32,572 nt of DNA from Chromatiaceae bacterium (GTDB lineage: Bacteria; Pseudomonadota; Gammaproteobacteria; Chromatiales; Chromatiaceae): contig JAJDNF010000045.1 of assembly GCA_022340805.1 (NCBI GenBank), positions 1 to 32,572 on the forward strand. Direction: 5' to 3'. Positions 1 through 7,442 of this stretch are shown one piece after another. The position numbers and the translations under genes are program-made. The first letter of the stretch is position 1; each line of letters starts with the position of its first letter. Below the pieces are notes generated by a model. It was not told the DNA's origin. It saw only the letters and a program-made list of their open reading frames with translations, and made no database searches.

Positions 1-59
1 TGCGCCAGTGCAAATCCCATCAACAGGCACGCCACAAGGGCGTTCAATTTAGCTTTCAT
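1..59 (-). CDS. Partial exported protein, N-terminus only
   Basis: Reading leftward from an ATG at 59, the visible 19 residues are MKAKLNALVACLLMGFALA. This is a textbook Sec signal peptide: two lysines, a hydrophobic core and an A-L-A end. A strong GGAGGA ribosome binding site (65-70) sits five bases before the ATG. The rest of the gene lies beyond the left edge, so its function cannot be given; a periplasmic or outer-membrane protein is all that can be inferred. It is divergent from the copper ATPase gene to its right. Confidence 0.7.
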   Translation of the reverse strand, partial: MKAKLNALVACLLMGFALA

Positions 60-326
60 CTGCGTCCTCCGATTGTCTGGCTTCTGCTGGGTCGGGTCGA
101 TTGGCCGCGACACACCCCCCGCCGGCCTATTGCCGGCACAACACTGGCCCGCAGCTGTTGTCGCTGCCTGCCGCCCGCGTAACTGGGCCGGGAACCACCC
201 CAAGGCCACCCGAACCGGATCAGGAAGCCTAGCGGGCCCGGTGAGGCCCCGAATCGGCAAATCCGATGCGACTTTGGCCTAAAATGGTTCCCGCACGCTT
301 ATACCACAAACAGGCTCCCGCACACC

Positions 327-2858
327 TTGACTCAATCCCGCCCCCTCGATCAGCTCGATAACAAGTCAGGTGACATCGGGGCGGATTCAAACGCCGCGGC
401 ATTGCCCGCCGGCGAAACCTGTTTCCACTGCGGGCTGCCGCTCGACAAGGGGTTCGGGGAAACGACCCAGGTGCTGGGCAGACAGCGCGCCTTCTGTTGC
501 CACGGCTGCCTCGCCGTTGCGCGCAGCATCGTCGACGCCGGTCTGCAGGAGTACTACGCGCACCGCCGGGAAAAAGCCATCACGGCCGATGTCGTTCCGG
601 AAATCGTCCGCAGGCTGGCCTTCTACGATCACCCGCACGTGCAGAAGTCCTTCGTCCGCGACCGGGCGGACGCCCGCGAGGCCTCGCTGCTGCTCGAGAA
701 CATCCGCTGCGCCGCCTGCCTGTGGCTGAACGAGCGCGTGCTGCGCGGCCTGGACGGCGTCCTGGATGTCGACCTCGACTACGCCAGCCACCACGCGCGG
801 GTACGCTGGGACCCGTCGCGAATCAAATTGAGCGAGATCCTCGAGGGCATCCTCAACATCGGCTATGTCGCCCACCCCTACGACCCGACGCGCCGCGAGG
901 AGCTCAATGCACTGCAGCAGAAGCGCAGCACCGAGCGACTGATCTTTGCCGGCGTGATCGGGATGGTGGTCATGAACTTCGCGATAGCGGTCTATGTGAT
1001 GGGTCTCAGCGACGAGACCGGCGAGTTGGCACTGTGGATCCGGATCGGCCGCTGGACCAGCCTGTTCGCAACCACTGCACTGCTCGCCTACCCGGGCCAG
1101 GAGTTCTTCACCGGGGCCTGGCGGGACCTGCGCAACCGCCGCCTCGGCATGGACGTGCCGATCGTACTCGGCCTCGGGGTGGCCTACCTCGGCAGCCTGT
1201 ATTCGACCTGGACGCAGTTCGGCGAGGTCTACTACGACTCGATCGCGATGTTCATATTCCTGGTGCTGCTGGCGCGCCGCATCGAGCTGCGCGGCCGGGT
1301 ACGCGCCGCCGATGCACTCGACCGGGTTGGCAAGATCCTGCCACGCGTGGCACTGCGTCTGGACGACGCCGGCGAGCACGAGGTGCTGATAACCGAATTG
1401 ACCCCCGGGGACCGGGTGCGCGTCCGCCCGGGCGAGATAGTCCCGAGCGACGGCCGGCTGATCCAGGGACACAGCAGCTTCGACGAGTCGCTGCTGACCG
1501 GGGAGCCACTGCCGGTGTCGCGGCAACCCGGCGACGCGGTGATCGGCGGCAGCTGCAATGTCGACCAGGCGGTGGTCATCGAGGTCGAGAAGGACAGCGC
1601 CGACTCCACGGTCGCAGAGATCCACCGCCTGCTGGCGCGCGGGATGCGCGATGCCCCGCGATATGCGGTTCTGGCCCAGCATGCCGCTTCCTGGTTCGTC
1701 GCCGGCGTGCTGGCCATCGCGCTGATCACCACCCTCGCCTGGCTGTGGATCGACCCCGCCGCCGCGCTGCCCAACACGGTCGCGGTGCTGATCGTGACCT
1801 GCCCCTGCGCGCTTGCGCTGGCGACCCCGGTGGCCGCGGCAATCGGGGTTGGGCGCCTTGCAGACCGCGGGCTGTTGACGGTGCGCAGCGACGCGATCGA
1901 GACGCTCGCCCAGTGCGACACCTTCGCGTTCGACAAGACCGGCACCCTGACCCTCGCAGAGTTGAAGTTGGCGCGGGTAGAACCGTTCGGCGACATCGGC
2001 GCCGCGCAGGCCGGAGCCATCGCGGCCGCGCTGGAGGCGCATTCCGAACACCCGATCGGCAAAGCACTCAGGCGCGCTCACTCCGCTTCGCCGCCCGCGA
2101 TTGCAGGGCTGAAAAATCACGTCGGCGAGGGGATCGAGGGACAGCTTGGCATGCACAGCTGGCGTATCGGCAGGCCCGGGTTCGCGCTGCGCCATGCGGC
2201 CGGAAGTGGACTTGCAGATCGCGCAGCACGACTCGCGCGCGACGGCGGCCTGGTGATCGCACTATGCAGCACCGGGGACAGCGTGGACGGCACTGCTCAG
2301 ATCCGCGGCGCGCTGTTCGTGCTGCGCGACGAGATGCGCCCCGGGGCCGCCGACCTGATCCAGTCACTGCGCCGGCAGGGTATCAGACGGATCGCGCTGC
2401 TGAGCGGCGACAACCAGGCCAGCGCCGAACGGTTCGCCAGAAATCTCGGTTTCGACGAAACCCTCGGCGACCTCAGACCTGCCGACAAGCTGCGCTGGAT
2501 TCGCGCCCGCCAGGCGGAAGGGGCACGCGTCGCGATGGTCGGTGACGGCATCAACGATGCCCCGACGCTGGCCGCGGCCGATGTGTCCGTGTCATTCGCG
2601 CACGCCACCGAACTCGCCCAGGTCAACAGCGGGCTGCTGATCCTCGGCGCCGACCTGGGCGTGATCGGCGATATGCGCCGGCTTGCGACCAAGACCCGGC
2701 GCATCATCCGGCAGAACCTGATCTGGGCAGCCAGCTACAATTTCCTGGCCGTGCCCGCCGCGGCGATCGGCATGATCGCGCCCTGGGGCGCGGCGATCGG
2801 CATGTCGCTGAGCTCGCTGCTGGTGGTGATCAATGCGCTGCGCCTGCGCAGGGACTGA
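327..2858 (+). CDS. ccoI: Copper-exporting P1B-type ATPase, FixI/CcoI type
   Basis: An 843-aa P-type ATPase that moves copper across the inner membrane. In the FixI/CcoI family this metal is used to build haem-copper oxidases. The N-terminus has the FixI-type cysteine region (C32xxC35 and CCHGC at 57-61). A heavy-metal-associated domain with C128xxC131 follows. Next come the membrane helices, a TGEPLP actuator motif, the metal-path motif CPC (492-494), the phosphorylation site DKTGT (Asp536), the SEHPIG nucleotide-domain motif and the hinge GDGINDAP near 739. The start is a TTG without a convincing ribosome binding site. No ATG lies before the cysteine region, so the exact start is uncertain. 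No ccoS gene follows: the ATG overlapping the stop opens only five codons. It lies 0.8 kb upstream of a ba3-like oxidase operon, not a cbb3 operon, so it may metallate that oxidase (inference). Confidence 0.9.
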   Translation: MTQSRPLDQLDNKSGDIGADSNAAALPAGETCFHCGLPLDKGFGETTQVLGRQRAFCCHGCLAVARSIVDAGLQEYYAHRREKAITADVVPEIVRRLAFYDHPHVQKSFVRDRADAREASLLLENIRCAACLWLNERVLRGLDGVLDVDLDYASHHARVRWDPSRIKLSEILEGILNIGYVAHPYDPTRREELNALQQKRSTERLIFAGVIGMVVMNFAIAVYVMGLSDETGELALWIRIGRWTSLFATTALLAYPGQEFFTGAWRDLRNRRLGMDVPIVLGLGVAYLGSLYSTWTQFGEVYYDSIAMFIFLVLLARRIELRGRVRAADALDRVGKILPRVALRLDDAGEHEVLITELTPGDRVRVRPGEIVPSDGRLIQGHSSFDESLLTGEPLPVSRQPGDAVIGGSCNVDQAVVIEVEKDSADSTVAEIHRLLARGMRDAPRYAVLAQHAASWFVAGVLAIALITTLAWLWIDPAAALPNTVAVLIVTCPCALALATPVAAAIGVGRLADRGLLTVRSDAIETLAQCDTFAFDKTGTLTLAELKLARVEPFGDIGAAQAGAIAAALEAHSEHPIGKALRRAHSASPPAIAGLKNHVGEGIEGQLGMHSWRIGRPGFALRHAAGSGLADRAARLARDGGLVIALCSTGDSVDGTAQIRGALFVLRDEMRPGAADLIQSLRRQGIRRIALLSGDNQASAERFARNLGFDETLGDLRPADKLRWIRARQAEGARVAMVGDGINDAPTLAAADVSVSFAHATELAQVNSGLLILGADLGVIGDMRRLATKTRRIIRQNLIWAASYNFLAVPAAAIGMIAPWGAAIGMSLSSLLVVINALRLRRD

Positions 2859-3013
2859 TGCAGGCCCTGCAATAAGCCGATCCGGGACTTCTGAGCGCAC
2901 GCCATATCCCGATGCCGCCGAAACGCTGACGCAACTCAGCGGCTTTGCGGGCATCTTTCGCCGAATCCGGGCATCGCGTAACAAGATTGCGGGACATAGT
3001 CAAGGAATGACAC

Positions 3014-3041
3014 TTGACGCGCGCCAATTAATAGGTATATT
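3014..3041 (+). promoter_or_regulatory. Sigma70-like promoter of the 69-aa gene
   Basis: TTGACG (3014-3019) and TATATT (3036-3041) are separated by 16 bases. They lie in a locally AT-rich stretch 31 bases upstream of the ATG at 3073. This is the best consensus-like promoter in the window. It implies that the small gene is transcribed separately from the ATPase gene. Confidence 0.6.
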
Positions 3042-3072
3042 AGCGGTTACTTATTTTCTAGAGAGGATCGCC

Positions 3073-3282
3073 ATGTACCGCATCGTGCACAACGAGCAAT
3101 CCGGCTCGTTCCGTGTGGAAAGGCGCGGTCTGCTGGGGTGGGCCTTTGTCACAGACCCAGCGACCAGGGACTACCTGAGTTTCCGCGACCTTGACGAAGC
3201 CCGCACCTGGGTTCGACAGCGGGCCCGGGCGGACGACACCGGACCGCGCCGCTGGAAGGTCGTTTCAGACTGCAGCGCCTGA
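3073..3282 (+). CDS. Small protein of unknown function (69 aa)
   Basis: The ATG at 3073 is preceded by GAGAGG (3061-3066) at a suitable distance. The 69-residue product begins MYRIVHNEQSGSFRVERRG, continues with a GWAFV segment, has a likely amphipathic helix (DLDEARTWVRQRA), and ends in WKVVSDCSA. It has no signal peptide or membrane segment. The pattern suggests a small beta-beta-alpha-beta cytoplasmic fold rich in Arg. I do not recognise the family. It has its own sigma70-like promoter and an excellent intrinsic terminator 15 bases after the stop, so it is very probably a real, separately transcribed gene. Its position between the copper ATPase and the oxidase operon does not by itself assign a function. 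Confidence 0.7.
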   Translation: MYRIVHNEQSGSFRVERRGLLGWAFVTDPATRDYLSFRDLDEARTWVRQRARADDTGPRRWKVVSDCSA

Positions 3283-3296
3283 CCCAGCTCCCCCAG

Positions 3297-3324
3297 ACGC
3301 CAGCCACCCGGCTGGCGTTTTTTT
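3297..3324 (+). terminator. Intrinsic terminator after the 69-aa gene
   Basis: ACGCCAGCC (3297-3305) pairs perfectly with GGCTGGCGT (3310-3318) around the loop ACCC, and an uninterrupted T-tract runs to 3324. It is a nine-base-pair GC-rich stem followed by U's, a classic rho-independent terminator. Confidence 0.92.
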
Positions 3325-3652
3325 GCGCGTTTTTGACATGTCCGCGTCGTGTCCAGACAGGTCGCCGCGCTCCAACCCGGCGACCATCCTGATCTAGGTT
3401 AATCTTATTCATAATCAAACACTTATTTACATGCCCCGGGCTTCCAAACGGCCTTCTTTGGGGTTATCTTCCAACCGCGGATGAACGCCGGGGGCCGCAA
3501 ACTGACAACATGAATGGCACCCCGCAGTCCGCCACCCGCTGAATCTGAACTCGCGACAAGAGAGCCGTACCCTTTGCCGCCAGACAGGGCAACCTGCCCT
3601 ACCGGGCGATTTTGCTCGGATCAGCGCCATCCACATTTCGGAGAGACTGAAT
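3325..3652 (+). promoter_or_regulatory. Leader region of the oxidase operon
   Basis: This 328-bp stretch has no convincing gene. It holds an isolated perfect -35 hexamer TTGACA (3333-3338) with no good -10, and an AT-rich segment around 3398-3430 with a possible -10 CATAAT (3410-3415) lacking a good -35, which suggests an activator-dependent promoter. At 3586-3613 two short hairpins share one arm: AGGGC/GCCCT (3586-3590 with 3596-3600) and GCCC/GGGC (3596-3599 with 3604-3607), the latter followed by GATTTT. The arrangement resembles a small attenuator, but both stems are short. Confidence 0.3.
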
Positions 3653-3805
3653 ATGACGGAATTATCGGAAGAGGAACAGAGACGCATCCTCGAGGCGCCG
3701 CCGCGCGGCACCTGGGCGCTGATCCTGGTAGTCGGCATCGCGATGCTGCTGGGCTGGCTTTACTTCTTCTTCGGCCTGTTCATGTCGCACGGTCCGGTCG
3801 CCTGA
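3653..3805 (+). CDS. ba3-type oxidase subunit IIa-like small membrane protein
   Basis: A 50-aa protein starting MTELSEEEQRRILEAPPRG. It has a charged cytoplasmic N-terminus and one strong transmembrane helix (about residues 20-43, TWALILVVGIAMLLGWLYFF), ending MSHGPVA. The start is preceded by a GGAGAG-type site (3640-3645). It lies 15 bases before the CuA subunit gene, which in turn precedes subunit I. That is the gene order of the small subunit IIa (cbaD) in Thermus-type ba3 oxidase operons. The assignment rests on position, size and the single helix; sequence identity to known CbaD proteins was not tested. Confidence 0.7.
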   Translation: MTELSEEEQRRILEAPPRGTWALILVVGIAMLLGWLYFFFGLFMSHGPVA

Positions 3806-3820
3806 GCAGGAGGATTGCAG

Positions 3821-4303
3821 ATGCACGTCGATCCGCTAGAGAAGAAATGGATGTATGTGATCGGGTTCATGACCGTTGTCATGATCGCGTCGATGGCCTA
3901 CGCGGCGGTCGCACTGCACATGCACCCGCCAAGCAACGTCGAGGCCATCGACCCCAAGACACTGCACCTGTCCGGTGAGTTCGCCGAGGACAACCTCGGG
4001 GCGACCACCAACCCGGACGGTTCGATCACGGTCCGCATGGTCGCCGCGCGCTATTCATTCTATCCGCAGATGGTCGAGGTCCCGGTGGACACCCCGGTGA
4101 ACTTCCGGATCACCAGCCCGGACGTGCTGCACGGGGTGCATGTCCCATTCTCCAACATGAGCACCATGGTGGTTCCCGGCTACATCTCGGAGGTCAACAC
4201 GACCTTCCGGCGCGTGGGCGAGGCGCAATTCCTGTGCAACGAGTATTGCGGCCTGGGCCACGACTACATGTGGTCGAAGCTGAAAGTCGTTCCAAAGGGC
4301 TGA
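3821..4303 (+). CDS. cbaB: Cytochrome c oxidase subunit II, ba3-like (CuA)
   Basis: A 160-aa subunit II that accepts electrons from cytochrome c at a binuclear CuA centre. One N-terminal transmembrane helix (about residues 13-33) is followed by a periplasmic cupredoxin domain. CuA ligands are visible: H104, then C139-NEY-C143 and H147 with M150 (the CxxxCxxxHxxM pattern). The short length and single helix match B-family oxidases; A-family subunit II is longer with two helices. I chose the ATG at 3821 because AGGAGG (3808-3813) sits seven bases upstream; an in-frame TTG at 3815 is too close to that site. It is followed 33 bases later by subunit I. Confidence 0.92.
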   Translation: MHVDPLEKKWMYVIGFMTVVMIASMAYAAVALHMHPPSNVEAIDPKTLHLSGEFAEDNLGATTNPDGSITVRMVAARYSFYPQMVEVPVDTPVNFRITSPDVLHGVHVPFSNMSTMVVPGYISEVNTTFRRVGEAQFLCNEYCGLGHDYMWSKLKVVPKG

Positions 4304-4336
4304 TCGCGCCAGGCACTAAAGGAGTTTGGGAAAACC

Positions 4337-5956
4337 ATGTACAACAAATCCAAATCGGTGGCCTTCGCGAACCTCTGGGTCGCGTTTGCCGCGTTCTTCG
4401 TCGCCGCCGTTCTCGGCCTCTACCAGGTCATGGAGCGCAGCGGGCTGTTCCCGGAGATCGAGTCGCACGAGTTGTATTTCGCCTCGGTATCCACCCACGG
4501 CGTGCTGATGGGCTTTGTGCTCACGACCTTCTTCATCATGGGCTTTGGCTACTACACCGCAACCGCCACGCTGAAGCGTCCGCTGTGGAGCCCTGGACTG
4601 GCCTGGGTGGCCTTCCTGGTCGCGCTGGGTGGCACCGTGATGGCAGCCGTCCCGCTGCTGACCGGTCAGGCCTCGATCCTGTACACCTTCTACCCGCCGC
4701 TGAAGGCGCATCCGGCGTTCTACATCGGCGCGACCCTGCTGGTAGTCGGTTCCTGGGTGTGGTGCCTCGAGATGATCATGTCGGTGATCATCTGGAAGCG
4801 CGAGAACCCCGGCCAGGTCGTACCGCTCGCGATGTACGGCACCACCGCGAATGCGATCATGTGGCTGTGGACCAGCGCCGGTGTCGGCATCGAGATGCTG
4901 TTCCAGCTGATCCCCTGGTCGCTCGGCCTGATGGATACCGTCGACCCGGGCCTCGCGCGCACCCTGTTTTCCTGGACCCTGCACGCGATCGTGTATTTCT
5001 GGCTGTTCCCGGCCTATATCGCGATGTACACCATCCTGCCGAAGGTCGCCGGCGGACGCCTTTTCAGTGACGAAATGGGCCGCGTCGCGTTCATCATGTT
5101 GCTGGTGATCAGCGTGCCGATCGGCTTCCACCACCTGTACATGGACCCGCAGCAGTCAGCCGGTTTCAAGTTCCTGCACATGCTCGGGACTTTCGGCGTG
5201 GCCATCCCGACCCTGCTCACCGGGTTCACCGTGCTCGCCTCGATGGAGGGCGCCGGGCGCCTGCGCGGCGGCAAGGGCCTGTTCGGCTGGATCGCGGCAC
5301 TGGACTGGAAAGAGCCGATGGTCGTCGCCGGCATGATGGCCCTGTTTATGCTGATCGCCGGCGGTTTCGGCGGCATGATCAACGCCAGCTACCAGATGAA
5401 TACCCTGGTGCACAACACCCAGTGGGTGACCGGGCACTTTCATCTGATCTTCGCCGGCACCACGGTCATCATGTACCTGGCAACCGCCTATCACCTGTGG
5501 CCCAAACTGACCGGGAGGCGCCTCGCCTCGCGTGGCATGGCGGTGTTTCAGCTGTGGCTGTGGACCATCGGCATGCTGGTCCTGACCCTCCCGTGGCACG
5601 CCCTCGGCCTGCTCGGCCAGCCGCGGCGCATCTCCTCGACTCCGTACGATTCACCGCTGGTCGAGCAATGGGGGCCGCACGAACTGGCGATGATCGTCGG
5701 CGGCGCCATCCTGGTTGTCTCGGCGCTGCTGTTCGTCCTGAACCTGCTGATGTCGCAGGCCTCGAAAAAGCTCGACAGCGTCAGCGATGACGATTGGGCA
5801 GTGGCCGTATACCCGCCGATGAGCGTGCCCAAGCCGATGAACGGCTTTGCACTGTGGAACGGCATCGTCGCCGTCTGGATGGTGGTCGCGTACGGCATAC
5901 CCATCGTGCAACTGCTGATCCTGGATGCACCGGGCTCGATGCCTTGGGGGTACTGA
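4337..5956 (+). CDS. cbaA: Cytochrome c oxidase subunit I, ba3-like (B-family haem-copper oxidase)
   Basis: A 539-aa polytopic catalytic subunit that reduces O2 to water and pumps protons. The low-spin haem ligand is H54 (STHGVLMG). CuB ligands are H216 in WTLHAIVYFW, with the cross-linked Tyr at 220, and H265/H266 (FHHLYMDP). The last haem ligands are H367 and H369 in VTGHFHL. The segment NTLVHNTQWVTGHFHL is the B-family (ba3) form rather than the A-family or cbb3 form. A GGAG site (4320-4323) precedes the ATG. B-family enzymes usually have high oxygen affinity, which fits a microaerobic sulfur oxidiser. It is followed by a cytochrome c gene five bases downstream. Confidence 0.93.
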   Translation: MYNKSKSVAFANLWVAFAAFFVAAVLGLYQVMERSGLFPEIESHELYFASVSTHGVLMGFVLTTFFIMGFGYYTATATLKRPLWSPGLAWVAFLVALGGTVMAAVPLLTGQASILYTFYPPLKAHPAFYIGATLLVVGSWVWCLEMIMSVIIWKRENPGQVVPLAMYGTTANAIMWLWTSAGVGIEMLFQLIPWSLGLMDTVDPGLARTLFSWTLHAIVYFWLFPAYIAMYTILPKVAGGRLFSDEMGRVAFIMLLVISVPIGFHHLYMDPQQSAGFKFLHMLGTFGVAIPTLLTGFTVLASMEGAGRLRGGKGLFGWIAALDWKEPMVVAGMMALFMLIAGGFGGMINASYQMNTLVHNTQWVTGHFHLIFAGTTVIMYLATAYHLWPKLTGRRLASRGMAVFQLWLWTIGMLVLTLPWHALGLLGQPRRISSTPYDSPLVEQWGPHELAMIVGGAILVVSALLFVLNLLMSQASKKLDSVSDDDWAVAVYPPMSVPKPMNGFALWNGIVAVWMVVAYGIPIVQLLILDAPGSMPWGY

Positions 5957-5961
5957 GTAAT

Positions 5962-6687
5962 ATGAAAACACACAAACTCGCGATACTTTTCTCGGCCGTT
6001 CTGGCATGCGGACTGGCGCAGGCGGCACCGTCGTCGAATGTCGCCTGGACCGTGGAGACGCACAGCCTGGTAAAAAAAGGGGATGCCGCGATCGGCCAGG
6101 AGATAGAGGGGGTCGAGACCGAGGACGTGAACGCCTGCACCGACTGCCACGGCGAGGGCGGCGCTGAGCCGGACCGTGACAAGCACCCGGTACTGGCCGG
6201 GCAGGTCGCGGCCTACACCTTCAAACAGCTGAAGGACTACAAGGACGACAAGCGCGACAACCGCCGCATGAACGAGGCCGTGGAACGCCTGTCCGACGAG
6301 CAGCTGGCCGCGCTCGCGGTCTGGTATGCGCAGCAGCCCCCTGCCGCCGTCGAGGTGGACGAAGAGGACAAGGTCAGCGAGGAAACCCTCCGTCTGGTGT
6401 TCCGCGGTGACAAGAAGCGGCTCCTACAGCCTTGTGCATCCTGCCATGGCGCACGCGGCCAGGGCGCGATCATCGACGTGCCGGCGATTGCCGGTCAGAA
6501 CGTGAAATATTTCGTCGAGACCATGAAAGACTACGCAGGCGAGAAACGCACAAACGATATCTACAGCCGGATGCGTATCATCGCCAAGGCGTTGACCCGT
6601 GACGAAATCAACGAGTTGGCCGTCTATTATGCTAGGCTCGGAAATGAGCAGGCCGGCGGTGGAACGAAAAAGGCCAGCGCCAATTGA
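5962..6687 (+). CDS. Exported diheme cytochrome c (c4-like)
   Basis: A 241-aa exported protein. The Sec signal peptide MKTHKLAILFSAVLACGLAQA ends at an A-Q-A cleavage site. Two haem c attachment sites follow: C59TDCH63 and C158ASCH162. Each lies in a class I cytochrome domain, with distal Met candidates near NRRMNEA and YSRMRII. Two tandem haem domains of this length are typical of cytochrome c4-like proteins. The gene starts five bases after the subunit I stop, so it is co-transcribed with the oxidase. It is probably the periplasmic electron donor to the CuA centre (inference from position). It may also accept electrons from FccAB, encoded next. Confidence 0.85.
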   Translation: MKTHKLAILFSAVLACGLAQAAPSSNVAWTVETHSLVKKGDAAIGQEIEGVETEDVNACTDCHGEGGAEPDRDKHPVLAGQVAAYTFKQLKDYKDDKRDNRRMNEAVERLSDEQLAALAVWYAQQPPAAVEVDEEDKVSEETLRLVFRGDKKRLLQPCASCHGARGQGAIIDVPAIAGQNVKYFVETMKDYAGEKRTNDIYSRMRIIAKALTRDEINELAVYYARLGNEQAGGGTKKASAN

Positions 6688-6705
6688 TCTACGTCATATT
6701 TCGAC

Positions 6706-6773
6706 CTATCGCACTCCGATAGATTAACCTGCGTTGCATAAAAAAAGTCCGGCCCGTCGGTTTGGCGGACCGG
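6706..6773. other. Two hairpins between oxidase operon and fccA
   Basis: CTATCG/CGATAG (6706-6711 with 6717-6722) forms a six-bp stem. A second stem, CCGGCCCG with CGGACCGG (6749-6756 with 6766-6773, one mismatch), follows an A-tract at 6740-6746. The second would be a proper intrinsic terminator only on the - strand, where the A-tract becomes U's. No - strand gene ends there, so its role is unclear. Confidence 0.35.
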
Positions 6774-6816
6774 GAAACAAGAACCCTTCCCATCCAAAGA
6801 GAAATCAGGAGGAACT

Positions 6817-7425
6817 ATGGGCTGCAAAAAGAACGCGCTTGCCGCGCTTATCGGCTCTGTCTGCATGGCCTGCGCCGCACAGGTGCTGGCCGAACCGAGT
6901 GCCAAAATGCTGGCCGACACCTGTGCCGGCTGTCACGGCACCAACGGCCAGAGTGTCGGCCCGGCCATCCCGAACCTGGCCGGCATGTCTGAAAGCTACT
7001 TCGTCGACAGCATGAAGGGCTACAAAAAGCTCGAAAAAGGCGCGACCCACGGCGAAGATGCACGCCCGGCGACCATCATGAACCGCATCGCCAAGGGCTA
7101 CAGCGACGCGCAGATCGATGCGATGGGTGCGTATTTCGCCGCGATGCCGGTGTACAAGGCCAACGTGCCGCACGATGCGGCCAAGGCCAAGGCCGGTGCC
7201 GCGGTGTATGACAAGGCCTGTGCCAAGTGCCACGACGAGGGCGGTTCGCTGGCCAGCGACGACGCCGGAATTCTGGCCGGTCAGTGGCTGCCGTGGCTGG
7301 AGTACTCGATGGCCGACTTCAAGTCCGGACATCGCGAGATGCCCAAGAAGATGAAGAAGCAGGTCGATGCCCTCAGCGATGCTGAACTCACCGACGTGCT
7401 GCACTACTTTGCCAGCCAGAAGTAA
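6817..7425 (+). CDS. fccA: Flavocytochrome c sulfide dehydrogenase, diheme cytochrome subunit
   Basis: A 202-aa periplasmic diheme cytochrome. Its N-terminal signal sequence (hydrophobic residues 7-25, ending VLAEP) precedes the first haem site, C36AGCH40. The second haem site is C135AKCH139. The protein takes electrons from the FccB flavin during sulfide oxidation and passes them to soluble cytochrome c. The strong AGGAGG site (6807-6812) fixes the start. fccB follows after 17 bases, the usual FccAB order. The identification depends on this pairing as well as on the haem pattern. Confidence 0.92.
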   Translation: MGCKKNALAALIGSVCMACAAQVLAEPSAKMLADTCAGCHGTNGQSVGPAIPNLAGMSESYFVDSMKGYKKLEKGATHGEDARPATIMNRIAKGYSDAQIDAMGAYFAAMPVYKANVPHDAAKAKAGAAVYDKACAKCHDEGGSLASDDAGILAGQWLPWLEYSMADFKSGHREMPKKMKKQVDALSDAELTDVLHYFASQK

Positions 7426-7442
7426 CCGGGAGGACGATAACA

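Noticed and set aside
73..282. A possible 69-residue gene in the gap before the copper ATPase
   Set aside because: Arg/Pro/Gly-rich shadow-like composition, no homology-like pattern, and it overlaps the divergent signal-peptide gene's upstream region.
387..2195. A 602-residue open frame on the - strand opposite the copper ATPase gene
   Set aside because: It mirrors the third-position GC bias of the real gene, has no recognisable domain, and the + strand frame has every P-type ATPase motif.
327..5956. cbb3 oxidase cluster suggested by the CcoI-type ATPase
   Set aside because: Subunit I has B-family motifs, and a CuA subunit II is present; cbb3 enzymes have CcoO/CcoP cytochromes instead.
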